Shown here piece by piece: positions 15,676 to 25,022 of a stretch of DNA of 64,000 nt; within the stretch, counting starts at the first letter, position 1; the number at the start of each line of letters is the position of its first letter. The translations under genes and the position numbers were made by a program. The notes under the pieces were generated by a model. The model was not told where the DNA came from, made no database searches, and saw only the letters and a program-made list of their open reading frames with translations. Origin of the DNA: Thiobacillus denitrificans (GTDB taxonomy: Bacteria; Pseudomonadota; Gammaproteobacteria; Burkholderiales; Thiobacillaceae); the NCBI GenBank assembly GCA_002403375.1, contig DHHQ01000002.1, positions 14,005-78,004 of the forward strand. The letters are read 5' to 3'.

Positions 15676-17753
15676 AAACAACCGTGAGAACTTCCACTGC
15701 ATTCCTGCGCCGCCAGACGGCGCGCGCCCTGTTGATCGCGCTGGCGCTGTCGCCGCTGCCGGCCGCGTCGCAGGACGACATCACGCTCAACTTCGTCAAC
15801 GCCGACATTCCCTCGGTGATCAAGGCGGTGGGCGAGCTCACCGGCAGGAACTTCGTGATCGACCCGCGCGTGAAGGGCACGGTGATCATCACCTCGGCGC
15901 GCCCGGTGTCGCGCGACCAGGTCTACCCGATCCTGCTCTCGGCGCTGCGCATGCAGGGCTTCGCGGCGGTCGACGGGCCGGGCGGGGTGGTGAAGATCGT
16001 TCCCGAGGCCGAGGCGAAGCACAACTTCAGCGTGACCCGCGGCAAGGACGTCGCCGAGCGCGGCGACCGCATCATCACCCAGGTCTATCCGCTGCAGTAC
16101 GAGTCGGCGGCGCAGATGATGCCGGCGCTGCGCCCGCTGATCGGCCCCAACAACGCGATCGCGGTGCTGCCCGGCAGCAACACGCTGGTGATCACCGACT
16201 ACGCCGACAACGTGCGCCGGCTCTCGGCGGTCATCGCCGCGGTCGACCAGCCGACGCCGAACGACACCGCGCTGATCCGCCTCAACCACGTGTCGGCGGT
16301 CGACGTCGCGCAGTCGCTCGGGCGCCTGATGGCCGACGGCGCGGCGCCGGCTGCCGGGCAGGCCGGGGCGCCGGGCGGCGCGCGGCTGACGATCGTCCCC
16401 GACGTGCGCTCGAATTCGCTGCTGGTGCGCAGCGACAACCCGGCGCGCGTGCAGACGCTGCGCAGCCTGGTCGCCGGGCTCGACGTGCCGGGCGCGGCGG
16501 GCGGCAACATCCACGTCGTCTACCTGCGCAACGCCGAGGCGGTGAAGCTGGCGGAGACGCTGCGCGGCATCATGAGCGGCGAGGCGCCGGCGGCTGCGGC
16601 GTCGACCACGACGACGACCGGCACGACCGCGGCGACGACCGGAACCGTCTCGGGCGCCGCGGGCAGCAGCATGATCCTCGCCGACCCGGCGACCAACTCG
16701 CTGGTGATCCAGGCGTCCGACGTCGCCTACAACCAGCTGCGCGCGGTGATCGACAAGCTCGATGCGCGCCGCGCGCAGGTGTTCGTCGAGGCGCTGATAC
16801 TCGAGATCACCGCCGACAAGGCGGCCGAGTTCGGCATCCAGTGGCAGGACCTGAGCAACCTCAACGACCCCGGCACCAACTTCATCGGCGGCACCAACTT
16901 CGGCGCCCCCGGCACCGGCACCAACATCATCGACGGCGCGATCAACCTCGGCAGCCTGGGGCAGGGCCTCAACGTCGGCGTAGTCAGCGGCACCATCGAG
17001 ATCCCCGGCCTCGGCCTGGTCACCAACCTCGGCATGCTGGCGCGCGCGCTGGAGTCGGACGTCAACGCCAACATCCTGTCGACGCCCAACCTGGTGACGA
17101 TGGACAACGAGGAAGCGAAGATCGTGATCGGCCAGAACGTGCCGTTCATCACCGGTTCGTACGCGCAGACCGGCACCACCACCACGGCGAGCCCGTTCCA
17201 GACGATCGAGCGCCAGGACGTCGGCCTCACGCTGAGGGTGCGGCCGCAGGTGTCGGAGGGCGGCTCGGTCAAGCTGCAGATCTACCAGGAGATTTCCAGC
17301 CTGCGCGAGAGCACCGGCGCCGCCTCCGACGTGATCACCGACAAGCGCTCGATCGATTCGACCGTGCTGGTCGACGACGGCCGCATCATCGTGCTCGGCG
17401 GCCTGATCCAGGACTCGATGCAGGACGGCCTGCAGAAGGTGCCGCTGCTCGGCGACATCCCGGTGCTGGGCCACCTTTTCAAGTACGAGAAGCGCAAGCG
17501 GGTGAAGACCAACCTGATGGTGTTCCTGCGCCCGCACGTGCTGCGCGACGCCGGCAGCGCCGACGTGCTGACCGGCGAGCGCTACGACTTCATCCGCGAG
17601 AAGCAGGCCGAGTACAAGATGCAGCCGCACTTCGCGCTGCCCGACATGCAGATGAAGCCGCTGCCCGATCTCGTCAATCCGCCGCTGCCGGCGAAGCCGG
17701 CCCCGGCACCGGCCCCCGCCGCGGACGACGCGCCGGCGCAGCCCGCGTCGTGA
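15672..17753 (+). CDS. gspD: Type II secretion secretin GspD
   Basis: 693 aa. Signal peptide (RALLIALALSPLPAASQ), N0 domain (ITLNFVNADIPSVIKAVGEL), three N1-N3 KH-like repeats, then the secretin barrel with the family motif VPLLGDIPVLGHLFKY and conserved TNLMVFLRPHVL. A Thr/Ala-rich insert (TTTTTGTTAATTGT near residue 310) interrupts N3. The Pro/Ala-rich C-terminus may take the place of a pilotin-binding S-domain. It forms the outer-membrane channel through which folded substrates leave. ATG overlaps the gspC stop. Confidence 0.96.
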   Translation: MKTTVRTSTAFLRRQTARALLIALALSPLPAASQDDITLNFVNADIPSVIKAVGELTGRNFVIDPRVKGTVIITSARPVSRDQVYPILLSALRMQGFAAVDGPGGVVKIVPEAEAKHNFSVTRGKDVAERGDRIITQVYPLQYESAAQMMPALRPLIGPNNAIAVLPGSNTLVITDYADNVRRLSAVIAAVDQPTPNDTALIRLNHVSAVDVAQSLGRLMADGAAPAAGQAGAPGGARLTIVPDVRSNSLLVRSDNPARVQTLRSLVAGLDVPGAAGGNIHVVYLRNAEAVKLAETLRGIMSGEAPAAAASTTTTTGTTAATTGTVSGAAGSSMILADPATNSLVIQASDVAYNQLRAVIDKLDARRAQVFVEALILEITADKAAEFGIQWQDLSNLNDPGTNFIGGTNFGAPGTGTNIIDGAINLGSLGQGLNVGVVSGTIEIPGLGLVTNLGMLARALESDVNANILSTPNLVTMDNEEAKIVIGQNVPFITGSYAQTGTTTTASPFQTIERQDVGLTLRVRPQVSEGGSVKLQIYQEISSLRESTGAASDVITDKRSIDSTVLVDDGRIIVLGGLIQDSMQDGLQKVPLLGDIPVLGHLFKYEKRKRVKTNLMVFLRPHVLRDAGSADVLTGERYDFIREKQAEYKMQPHFALPDMQMKPLPDLVNPPLPAKPAPAPAPAADDAPAQPAS

Positions 17754-17761
17754 CGACCGCG

Positions 17762-19264
17762 ATGGATACGCCCGTCACCGCGGTTCCCGACCCGCAGCTC
17801 GCCGCGCTGCTGCCCTACGGCTTCGCGCGCACCCGCGGGGCGCTGGTCGCGCGGCGCGACGGCGAGGCGCTCGAGGTGTGGCTGCGCGAGGGCGCCGAGC
17901 CGGCGACGCTGGCCGAGGTGCGGCGCATCCTCAAGTGTCCGCTGCAGCCGCAGGTGGTCTCCGCCGAGGCGTTCGAGAAGGCGCTCGGCCAGGCCTACAC
18001 GCGCGGCGACAACCAGGCCGCGACGCTGGTCGGCGACATGGAGCAGGGCATGGACCTGCAGCAGCTGGCGCAGGACATCCCCGAGGTCGCCGACCTGCTG
18101 GAATCCGAGGACGACGCGCCGATCATCCGCCTGATCAACGCGCTGCTGACCCAGGCGCTGCGCGAGAACGCCTCCGACATCCACATCGAGCCGTTCGAGA
18201 CGCGCTCGGTGGTGCGCTTCCGCATGGACGGCGCGCTGCGCGACGTGATCGAGCCGAAGCGCGCGCTGCACGCGGCGATCGTCTCGCGCATCAAGGTGAT
18301 GGCGCAGCTCGACATCGCCGAGAAGCGCCTGCCGCAGGACGGTCGCATCACGCTGCGGCTCGCCGGCCGCCCGGTCGACGTGCGGGTGTCGACGCTGCCG
18401 ACCGGCCACGGCGAGCGCGTGGTGCTGCGCCTGCTCGACAAGCAGGCGGGGCGCCTCGAACTCGGCAAGCTCGGCATGGGCGACGGCGCGCTGACCCGGC
18501 TCGACGAGCTGATCCACCGCCCGCACGGCATCGTGCTCGTCACCGGCCCGACCGGCTCGGGCAAGACCACGACGCTCTACGCGGCGCTGTCGCGCCTCGA
18601 CGCCAAGACGCTCAACATCATGACCGTCGAGGATCCGATCGAATACGACCTCGACGGCGTCGGCCAGACCCAGGCCAACGCGCGCATCGATCTCAGCTTC
18701 GCGCGCGCGCTGCGCGCGATCCTGCGGCAGGACCCCGACGTCATCATGATCGGCGAGATCCGCGACCTCGAGACCGCGCAGATCGCGGTGCAGGCCTCGC
18801 TCACCGGCCACCTGGTGCTCGCCACGCTGCATACCAACGACGCCGCGAGTTCGGTGACGCGCCTGATCGACATGGGCGTCGAGCCCTTCCTGCTGGCGTC
18901 GAGCCTCTTGGGCGTGCTCGGCCAGCGCCTGGTGCGCCGGCTGTGCCCGGTGTGCCGCCAGCCGCACGAGGCGAGCGACAAGGAGCTCGCCGCGCTCGGC
19001 GAGGCACCCGACGGGCCGCTGTTCAGCGCGGTCGGCTGCCCGAGCTGCAACTTCACCGGCTACCGCGGCCGCACCGGCATCTACGAGCTGCTCACCGTCG
19101 ACGACGCGATGCGCCGCATGATCCACGACAGCGCGTCCGAGCAGGACCTGCGCGCCCACGCGGTCGCGCACGGCATGGTCAGCATGCGCCAGGACGGCAT
19201 GCGCTGGGTGCGCGCCGGCGACACCGCGCTCGAGGAAGTGCTGCGCGTGACGCGCGAGAGCTGA
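17762..19264 (+). CDS. gspE: Type II secretion ATPase GspE
   Basis: 500 aa from ATG 17762; a GTG at 17750 overlapping the gspD stop would add 4 residues. N-terminal GspL-binding domain, then Walker A GPTGSGKTTTL, Asp box and Walker B (IMIGEIRDLETAQIAV), His box (LATLHTNDAASSV), and a zinc-binding tetracysteine (CPVCR about 30 residues before CPSC). It is the hexameric cytoplasmic motor powering pseudopilus growth. Confidence 0.96.
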   Translation: MDTPVTAVPDPQLAALLPYGFARTRGALVARRDGEALEVWLREGAEPATLAEVRRILKCPLQPQVVSAEAFEKALGQAYTRGDNQAATLVGDMEQGMDLQQLAQDIPEVADLLESEDDAPIIRLINALLTQALRENASDIHIEPFETRSVVRFRMDGALRDVIEPKRALHAAIVSRIKVMAQLDIAEKRLPQDGRITLRLAGRPVDVRVSTLPTGHGERVVLRLLDKQAGRLELGKLGMGDGALTRLDELIHRPHGIVLVTGPTGSGKTTTLYAALSRLDAKTLNIMTVEDPIEYDLDGVGQTQANARIDLSFARALRAILRQDPDVIMIGEIRDLETAQIAVQASLTGHLVLATLHTNDAASSVTRLIDMGVEPFLLASSLLGVLGQRLVRRLCPVCRQPHEASDKELAALGEAPDGPLFSAVGCPSCNFTGYRGRTGIYELLTVDDAMRRMIHDSASEQDLRAHAVAHGMVSMRQDGMRWVRAGDTALEEVLRVTRES

Positions 19265-19271
19265 CCGCCGC

Positions 19272-20489
19272 ATGGCAGCCTTCCGCTACGAAGCCTACGA
19301 CGCCGCCGGCCGCCTGCAGAAGGGCGTGCAGGAGGCCGACACCGCGCGCCAGCTGCGCGCGAAGCTGCGCGAGCAGGGGCTGCTGGTCGCCTCGATCGAG
19401 GCGCTCACCGAGGCCGCGGTCAGCGGCGGCGGCGGCCGCTTCACCTGGCGGCGCCGCCTGTCCGGCGCGCAGCTTTCGCTGATCACGCGCCAGTTCGCCA
19501 CGCTGCTGGCGGCCGGCCTGCCGGTCGAGGCGACGCTGAACGCGCTGATCGAGCAGGCCGACACCGACTACCAGCGCCACGTGCTCGCCGGCGTGCGCGG
19601 CGAGGTGCTGGCAGGCCACACGCTGGCGCGCGCGCTGCAGAAATATCCGCGCGTCTTCCCCGAGCTCTACATCACCCTGGTCGCCGCCGGCGAGCAGTCG
19701 GGGAAGCTCGGCGAGGTGATGGAGAGGCTCGCCGACTACACCGAATCGCACCAGGCGCTGCGGCAGAAGGTCGGCCTCGCCTTCGTCTACCCGGCGATCG
19801 TCACGCTGGTGGCGGGCGCGGTGGTGCTCGGCCTGCTGACCTACGTGGTGCCGCAGGTGGTGAGCGTGTTCGCCAACACCAACCAGACGCTGCCGTGGCT
19901 GACGCGCGCGCTGATCGGCCTGAGCGACTTCTTGCGCGCGAGCGGCTGGCTGTGGCTGATCGCGCTCGGGGTCGCCATCTGGGCGGCGCGCCGCGCGCTG
20001 CGCCGCCCCGGGCCGCGCCTGCGCTTCCACCGCTGGCTGCTGCGGCTGCCGCTGGTGGGGACGATGGTGCGCGGCGTCAACAGCGCGCAGCTGGCGAGCA
20101 CGCTCGGCATCCTGGTCGGCAGCGGGGTGCCGCTGCTCGCCGCGCTGCAGGCCGGCGCCGGCGTGGTCGCCAACCTGCCGATGCGCGCGGCGGTCGAGGA
20201 AGCGGCGCGCCGCGTGCGCGAGGGCGGCAGCCTCAGCCGCGCGCTCGCCGCCGCGCGGCTGTTCCCGCCGATGCTGGTGCACATGATCGCCAGCGGCGAG
20301 GCGAGCGGGCGGCTGGTGCACATGCTCGAGCGCGCCGCCGAGCAGCAGGGGCGCGAGATCGAGAACCGCGTGATGGGGCTGACCAGCCTGCTCGAGCCGT
20401 TGCTGATCGTGGTGATGGGCGGCGTCGTGCTGGTGATCGTGCTGGCGATCCTGCTGCCGATCTTCGAGATGAACCAGCTGGTGCGCTGA
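19272..20489 (+). CDS. gspF: Type II secretion inner-membrane platform protein GspF
   Basis: 405 aa, usual length. Two homologous cytoplasmic four-helix domains each precede a membrane hairpin, with conserved ALLAAGLPV-like and ALLEPLLIVVMGG-like segments (SLLEPLLIVVMGGVVLVIV near the C-terminus). It anchors the GspE motor and pseudopilus assembly. The ATG lies 7 nt after the gspE stop. The gene directly after it is not gspG, as usual, but a small CPBP protease. Confidence 0.95.
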   Translation: MAAFRYEAYDAAGRLQKGVQEADTARQLRAKLREQGLLVASIEALTEAAVSGGGGRFTWRRRLSGAQLSLITRQFATLLAAGLPVEATLNALIEQADTDYQRHVLAGVRGEVLAGHTLARALQKYPRVFPELYITLVAAGEQSGKLGEVMERLADYTESHQALRQKVGLAFVYPAIVTLVAGAVVLGLLTYVVPQVVSVFANTNQTLPWLTRALIGLSDFLRASGWLWLIALGVAIWAARRALRRPGPRLRFHRWLLRLPLVGTMVRGVNSAQLASTLGILVGSGVPLLAALQAGAGVVANLPMRAAVEEAARRVREGGSLSRALAAARLFPPMLVHMIASGEASGRLVHMLERAAEQQGREIENRVMGLTSLLEPLLIVVMGGVVLVIVLAILLPIFEMNQLVR

Positions 20490-20492
20490 TGC

Positions 20493-20966
20493 ATGGCGCC
20501 GCCGAAGCCGCCCTCGCGCTGGATGCAGGACCTCGGGCTGCGGTCCGGCTGGCGCTGGCTCGCCGACCGGCAATTCCTCCTGGCGCTGGCGGCCGGGGTC
20601 GCGTTCTGGGCCGCGCTCGCCTGGCTCGGCATGCAGCCGGCGCCGCTCGGGCTGGCCGCGCTTTTCTCTGTCGTCTTGCTGCAGCCGCTGGTCGAGGAAC
20701 TGCTGTTCCGCGGCCTGCTGCAGGGCTGGCTCGGGGAGACGCCGTGGGGGCGGCGGCAGTTCGCCGGCGTCAGCCTGGCCAACCTCGCGGCCGCGCTCGC
20801 GTTCACCGCGCTGCACTTCGTCAACCATCCGCTGCTGTGGGCGGCCGGGGTGCTGGCGCCGGCACTGCTGTTCGGCTATTTCCGCGACCGCCACGCCAGC
20901 GTGCTGCCGGCGATCGCGCTGCACGTTTTTTACAATGCGGGCTACTTCCTGCTTCCGCTGCTCTGA
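20493..20966 (+). CDS. mrtJ: CPBP glutamic intramembrane protease, MrtJ-like (JDVT-CTERM sorting enzyme)
   Basis: 157 aa with four or five hydrophobic helices. All CPBP/Rce1 motifs are present: EELLFR (Glu68, Glu69, Arg73), FTALHF with His108, and HVFYN with His144 and Asn148. This is a minimal core of the kind predicted to process JDVT-CTERM signals. It is 3 nt downstream of gspF and 21 nt upstream of gspG, so it is cotranscribed with the secretion machine. Four proteins bearing the matching C-terminal signal flank the operon. The symbol follows the family name and rests on motif and context; enzyme activity is inferred. Bacteriocin-immunity or generic CPBP roles are alternatives but fit the context less well. 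Confidence 0.8.
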   Translation: MAPPKPPSRWMQDLGLRSGWRWLADRQFLLALAAGVAFWAALAWLGMQPAPLGLAALFSVVLLQPLVEELLFRGLLQGWLGETPWGRRQFAGVSLANLAAALAFTALHFVNHPLLWAAGVLAPALLFGYFRDRHASVLPAIALHVFYNAGYFLLPLL

Positions 20967-20987
20967 ACTGAACGAAAGGACCTTCGC

Positions 20988-21431
20988 ATGACCCGACCCG
21001 GCAAGCTCTTCCAACGCGCCCGCGGCTTCACCCTGATCGAGATCATGGTGGTGGTCGCGATCCTCGGCATCCTCGCCGCACTGGTGGTGCCGAAGATCAT
21101 GGGCCGCCCCGACGAGGCGCGCATCGTCGCCGCCAAGCAGGACATCGCCGCGATCAAGCAGGCGCTCAACCTCTACCGCCTCGACAACCTGCGCTACCCG
21201 ACCACCGAGCAGGGCCTGCAGGCGCTGGTCGAGCGGCCCACCTCCGGGCCGATCCCGGCCAACTGGAAGGCCGGCGGCTACCTCGAGCGCCTGCCCAAGG
21301 ATCCCTGGGGCGCGCCCTACCAGTACCTGAATCCCGGCGTGCGCGGCGAGATCGACATCTTCAGCCTGGGCGCCGACGGCGCGACCGGCGGCGAGGGCAA
21401 CGACGCGGACATCGGTTCGTGGGAGCTGTAG
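20988..21431 (+). CDS. gspG: Type II secretion major pseudopilin GspG
   Basis: 147 aa. Prepilin signal RARG-FTLIEIMVVVAILGIL with Glu at +5, followed by the GspG core (YRLDNLRYPTTEQGLQAL, WGAPYQYLNPG) and the C-terminal calcium-site region (FSLGADGATGGEGNDADIG). It is the main subunit of the pseudopilus piston, cleaved by a prepilin peptidase (gspO) not in this window. Its end overlaps the gspH start by 13 nt. Confidence 0.97.
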   Translation: MTRPGKLFQRARGFTLIEIMVVVAILGILAALVVPKIMGRPDEARIVAAKQDIAAIKQALNLYRLDNLRYPTTEQGLQALVERPTSGPIPANWKAGGYLERLPKDPWGAPYQYLNPGVRGEIDIFSLGADGATGGEGNDADIGSWEL

Positions 21432-21910
21432 CACAGCGCGGCTTCACCCTGATCGAAATCCTGGTGGTGCTCGTCATCATCGGGATCATGGTGGGCCTGG
21501 CGAGCGTGCGCCTGATGCCCGACGACCAGGGCACGCTGACCAACGAGGCGCGGCGCCTGGCGCTGCTGCTCGAACAGACGCGCGACCAGGCGGTGGTGTC
21601 GGGCGAGCCGATCGGCTTCTCGGTGGAAGACGGGCGCTACCGTTTCTGGACGCTCGATGCGGACAGCGAGTGGGTGCCGGCGAGCGGCGACGATCTGCTG
21701 CGCGAGCGCCCGCTCGCCGGCGGCGTGAAGCTGCTGGCGCTGCAGGTCAACCAGGCCATGCTCGGCGCCGGCGGCCGCCTGCTGTTCTTGCCGTCGGGCA
21801 GCAACGCGCCGTTCACCGCCGACCTCGCGCTCAACGCGGCGCACGCGCGCATCCGCGGCGACAGCCTCGGCCGCGTCAAGGTCGAGCTGCCGCAGGAGGC
21901 GGGCGAGTGA
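21419..21910 (+). CDS. gspH: Type II secretion minor pseudopilin GspH
   Basis: 163 aa from GTG 21419, overlapping gspG. Prepilin signal AQRG-FTLIEILVVLVIIGIM, then a GspH-type body (GTLTNEARRLALLLEQTRDQ, ISFSVEDG-like GFSVEDGRYRFW). A minor pseudopilin between the major shaft and the tip complex. The stop overlaps the gspI GTG. Confidence 0.93.
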   Translation: MGAVAQRGFTLIEILVVLVIIGIMVGLASVRLMPDDQGTLTNEARRLALLLEQTRDQAVVSGEPIGFSVEDGRYRFWTLDADSEWVPASGDDLLRERPLAGGVKLLALQVNQAMLGAGGRLLFLPSGSNAPFTADLALNAAHARIRGDSLGRVKVELPQEAGE

Positions 21911-22278
21911 AGCGGGTTCGCGGCTTCACGCTGGTCGAGGTGCTGGTCGCGCTGGCGATCCTCGCGGTCGCGCTCGCCGCCGGCAGCCGCGCGTCGGCGA
22001 TGATGGCCGACAGTTCGAGCGAACTCAGGGCGCGCCTGCTCGCGAGCTGGGTGGCGCAGAACCGCCTGGCCGAACTGCAGGCGCGCCGCGCATGGCCGGC
22101 CTCCGGCACGCGCGAGGGCGAGGTCGAGCAGGCGGGCATGCCGCTCGCGTGGCGCGAGACCGTCAGTACCACCCCCAACGCGGCGTTCCGCCGCATCGAG
22201 ATCAGCGTCGGCCGGCCGGGCGAGACCCACCGGCTCGCGCAGCTCACCGGCTACCTGGCGCGCGCCGAGACCCGATGA
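21907..22278 (+). CDS. gspI: Type II secretion minor pseudopilin GspI
   Basis: 123 aa from GTG 21907 (GTGA overlap with gspH). Prepilin signal VRG-FTLVEVLVALAILAVAL and the GspI features ASWVAQNRLAELQ and MPLAWRETVSTTPN. Part of the GspI-J-K tip complex. Confidence 0.94.
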   Translation: MKRVRGFTLVEVLVALAILAVALAAGSRASAMMADSSSELRARLLASWVAQNRLAELQARRAWPASGTREGEVEQAGMPLAWRETVSTTPNAAFRRIEISVGRPGETHRLAQLTGYLARAETR

Positions 22279-22868
22279 GACAGCGCGGCTTCACCCTCAT
22301 CGAAATGCTGGTGGCGCTGACCATCTTCGCGCTGATGTCGGTGCTCGCCTACCGCGGGCTCGACGCGGTGCTCGGGACGCGCGAACACCTCACCGAGGAC
22401 AACCGCCGCTGGCGCGACATCTCGCTGACGCTGGCGCAGCTCGAACGCGATCTCGGCATGGCGGTGAACCGCCCGGTGCGCGACGCCGGCGGCCTCGAGC
22501 AGCCGGCGCTCGTCGGCGACCCCAGCGCGATCGGCGCGAACGCCGCGCAGCTCTCCCTCTCGCGCATGGGGCAGGCGTGGCAGACCGGCGTGCCGGCCGA
22601 CGTGCAGCGCCACGGCTACCGCCTCGCCAGCGGCACCCTCGAGCAGCTGGTGTGGCCGGTGCTCGACCAGGCGCCGCATTCCGTTCCCGAGGTGCACGCG
22701 CTGCTCGACGGCGTGCGCCGCTTCGAATTGCGCTATCTCGACGACACCGGCAACTGGCAGCCGCGCTGGCCGCTGCCCGGCGTCGCGGCGACGCTGCCCG
22801 CGGCGGTCGAGGTGGTGCTCGAGCTCGAGCCGGGCGGCCGCATCACCCGGGTGTTCGCGCTGCCATGA
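22275..22868 (+). CDS. gspJ: Type II secretion minor pseudopilin GspJ
   Basis: 197 aa from ATG 22275 (ATGA overlap with gspI). Prepilin signal QRG-FTLIEMLVALTIFALMSV, then GspJ features (YRGLDAVLGTREHLTEDN, LERDLGMAVNRPVRD, FELRYLDDTGNWQPRWP). Tip pseudopilin. Confidence 0.95.
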   Translation: MRQRGFTLIEMLVALTIFALMSVLAYRGLDAVLGTREHLTEDNRRWRDISLTLAQLERDLGMAVNRPVRDAGGLEQPALVGDPSAIGANAAQLSLSRMGQAWQTGVPADVQRHGYRLASGTLEQLVWPVLDQAPHSVPEVHALLDGVRRFELRYLDDTGNWQPRWPLPGVAATLPAAVEVVLELEPGGRITRVFALP

Positions 22869-23779
22869 GGCGCCAGCGCGGCATCGCCGTCATCACCGCC
22901 ATCCTGGTCGTCGCGCTGGTGGCGAGCGCGGCGTCGTTCATGGCGTGGCAGCAGCAGTTGTGGGTGCGCCAGGTCGAGAACCTCAACGCGCAGGCGCAGA
23001 GCCGCGCGGTGGTGCTGGCCGCGCTGCAGTGGGCGCGCTCGGCGCTGGCGCAGGATGCGCGCGACAACCAGGTCGATCATCTCGGCGAGGGCTGGGCGCA
23101 GCCGCTGACGCCGCTGCCGGTCGAGGGTGGTGAACTCGCGGGCAGCGTCGTCGACCAGCAGGGGCTGTTCAACCTCAACAGCCTGGTGCGCGACGGCAAG
23201 ACCAGCGCGACCGACGTGGCGGTGTTCCGCCGCCTGCTCGAGCTGCTGCAGCTTCCGCCCGACCTCGCCAACGCCGTGGTCGACTGGGTCGACCCGGACG
23301 GCGAGGTGAGCTACCCGGGCGGCGCCGAGGACATGGACTACCTCGGGCTCGAGCCGCCTTACCGCGCCGGCAACCGGGTGCTGACGACGGTCGACGGGCT
23401 GGCGCGGGTGAAGGGCTTCGACGCCGAGACGCTCGAGCGCCTGCGTCCCTTCGTCACCGCGCTGCCGACCGCGACGCCGGTCAACGTCAACACCGCGCCG
23501 CCGGAAGTGCTGGCGGCGGCGGTCGACGGGCTGGCGCTCGACCAGGCGCGCACGCTGGTCGACGGCCGCCGCGGCAAGCATTTCAAGGACATCGCCGATT
23601 TCCGTGCGCGCCTGCCGCAGAGCGACGCGCCGGTCAACGACGCGGTGCTCGCCGTCGCCAGCCGCTATTTCCTGGTGGCGGGGCACGCCCGCTTCGGCCG
23701 CGCCCGCGTCGGCTACGCGGCGCTGCTCGAGCGCGACGCGACCGCCTGGCCGAAGCTGGTGTGGCAAAAGAATATCTGA
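22865..23779 (+). CDS. gspK: Type II secretion minor pseudopilin GspK
   Basis: 304 aa from ATG 22865 (ATGA overlap). The prepilin-like N-terminus RQRG-IAVITAILVVALVAS has, as usual for GspK, no Glu at +5. The large globular domain contains DQQGLFNLNSLV, VVDWVDPDGE, the calcium-site region and NVNTAPPEVLAAAV. It caps the pseudopilus tip. Confidence 0.95.
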   Translation: MRRQRGIAVITAILVVALVASAASFMAWQQQLWVRQVENLNAQAQSRAVVLAALQWARSALAQDARDNQVDHLGEGWAQPLTPLPVEGGELAGSVVDQQGLFNLNSLVRDGKTSATDVAVFRRLLELLQLPPDLANAVVDWVDPDGEVSYPGGAEDMDYLGLEPPYRAGNRVLTTVDGLARVKGFDAETLERLRPFVTALPTATPVNVNTAPPEVLAAAVDGLALDQARTLVDGRRGKHFKDIADFRARLPQSDAPVNDAVLAVASRYFLVAGHARFGRARVGYAALLERDATAWPKLVWQKNI

Positions 23780-23795
23780 TCCAATCGAAGCGACC

Positions 23796-25022
23796 ATGAG
23801 CCTGCTGCGTATCCATCTCCCCCCTTCCTGGCCCGAGGCCGAGGCCGACGCCGCGCTTCCGTGGTGCCGCATCGGCGCGCGCGGCGAGGCGCTCGACGCC
23901 GGTGCCGCCGCGGTCGCCGCGCTGCCGCGCGCCGACGCCTGCGAACTCGTGATCCCCGCCGAGCTGGTGCTGCTGACCCGCGCGCGCCTGCCGCGCGGCA
24001 GCAAGCAGAAGCTGCTGCAGTTGCTGCCGTTCGCGATCGAGGACAAGCTCGGCGCCGAGCCCGACGCGGTGCACGTCGCCGGCGGCCCGACGCTCGGCGA
24101 CGGCCAGACCGCGCTGGCGGCGATCGACAAGCACTGGCTCGCGCGCGCGCTCGCCCGCCTCGTCGAGGCCGGCCTGCGCCCGCGCAGCGCGTGGCCCGAA
24201 ACGCTGCTGCCGCCGCTGCCGGCCGACGGCTGGACCGCGGTGTGGAGCGGCCGCGGCGGCTTCCTGCGCAGCGGCGCGGCGGCGGGCATGAGCCTCGAGG
24301 GCGGGAGCGGCACCGAGCCGCCGGTCGCGCTCGCGCTTTCGGTGGCCGAGGCGCGCACCGCCGGCACGCTGCCCGGCCGGCTGGTGCTGCGCCTGGCGGA
24401 GCACGCAGCGCCGCCCGACGTCGAGGTCTGGGGCCGCGCACTCGGCATCGCGGTCGAGCTCGGCGAGCCGTGGGCGCCGTTCGAAACGCCCGAGGTCGCG
24501 AGCGGCGGCATCGACCTGCTGCAGGGCGCGTTCGCGCCGGCGAGCCCGGCGCGCAAGTGGTGGCCGGCGCTGCGCCTGCCGGCGATCCTCGCCGGCCTGC
24601 TGCTCGCGCTGCACGTCGGCGGGACCGCCGCCGAGTGGATGCTGCTCAAGCGCGAGAAGCAGGCGCTGCAGGCGACGATGGAGCAGCGCTTCCGCGAGGC
24701 CTTCCCCGACGCCCGCGTGGTCGTCGACGCGCCGCTGCAGATGCAGCGCAACCTGGCCGAGCTGCGGGGCGCGGCAGGGCAGGCGACGCCGCTCGACTTC
24801 GTGCCGCTGCTGTCGAAAGCCGCAGCGGCGCTCGACGCCGACGCCCGCGGCCGCCTGCGCACCGTCGAGTACGCGAACGGCCGCCTGAGCCTCGGGCTCG
24901 ATCTGGCCGACCGCGCCGCTGCCGACGCGCTGCTGAGCCGCCTCTCCGCCGCCGGCCTCGCCTGCGAGCTGGAGGAGACCGCGCCGCTCGCGCGCATCGT
25001 CATCACCGGGAGCGCCGCATGA
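23796..25022 (+). CDS. gspL: Type II secretion platform protein GspL
   Basis: 408 aa. A cytoplasmic actin-like domain (ELVLLTRARLPRGSKQKLLQ, LLPFAIEDKLGAEPDAVHVA) recruits GspE. One transmembrane helix near residue 270 (LPAILAGLLLALHVGGTA) is followed by a periplasmic ferredoxin-like domain. ATG 23796 is 16 nt after gspK; the upstream open frame overlaps gspK. The stop overlaps gspM. Confidence 0.92.
   Translation: MSLLRIHLPPSWPEAEADAALPWCRIGARGEALDAGAAAVAALPRADACELVIPAELVLLTRARLPRGSKQKLLQLLPFAIEDKLGAEPDAVHVAGGPTLGDGQTALAAIDKHWLARALARLVEAGLRPRSAWPETLLPPLPADGWTAVWSGRGGFLRSGAAAGMSLEGGSGTEPPVALALSVAEARTAGTLPGRLVLRLAEHAAPPDVEVWGRALGIAVELGEPWAPFETPEVASGGIDLLQGAFAPASPARKWWPALRLPAILAGLLLALHVGGTAAEWMLLKREKQALQATMEQRFREAFPDARVVVDAPLQMQRNLAELRGAAGQATPLDFVPLLSKAAAALDADARGRLRTVEYANGRLSLGLDLADRAAADALLSRLSAAGLACELEETAPLARIVITGSAA

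Noticed and set aside
14865..17630. 921-aa minus-strand frame opposite gspC-gspD
   Set aside because: His/Arg/Asp/Val-rich shadow composition typical of the antisense of GC-rich genes, while the plus strand encodes clear GspC and GspD.
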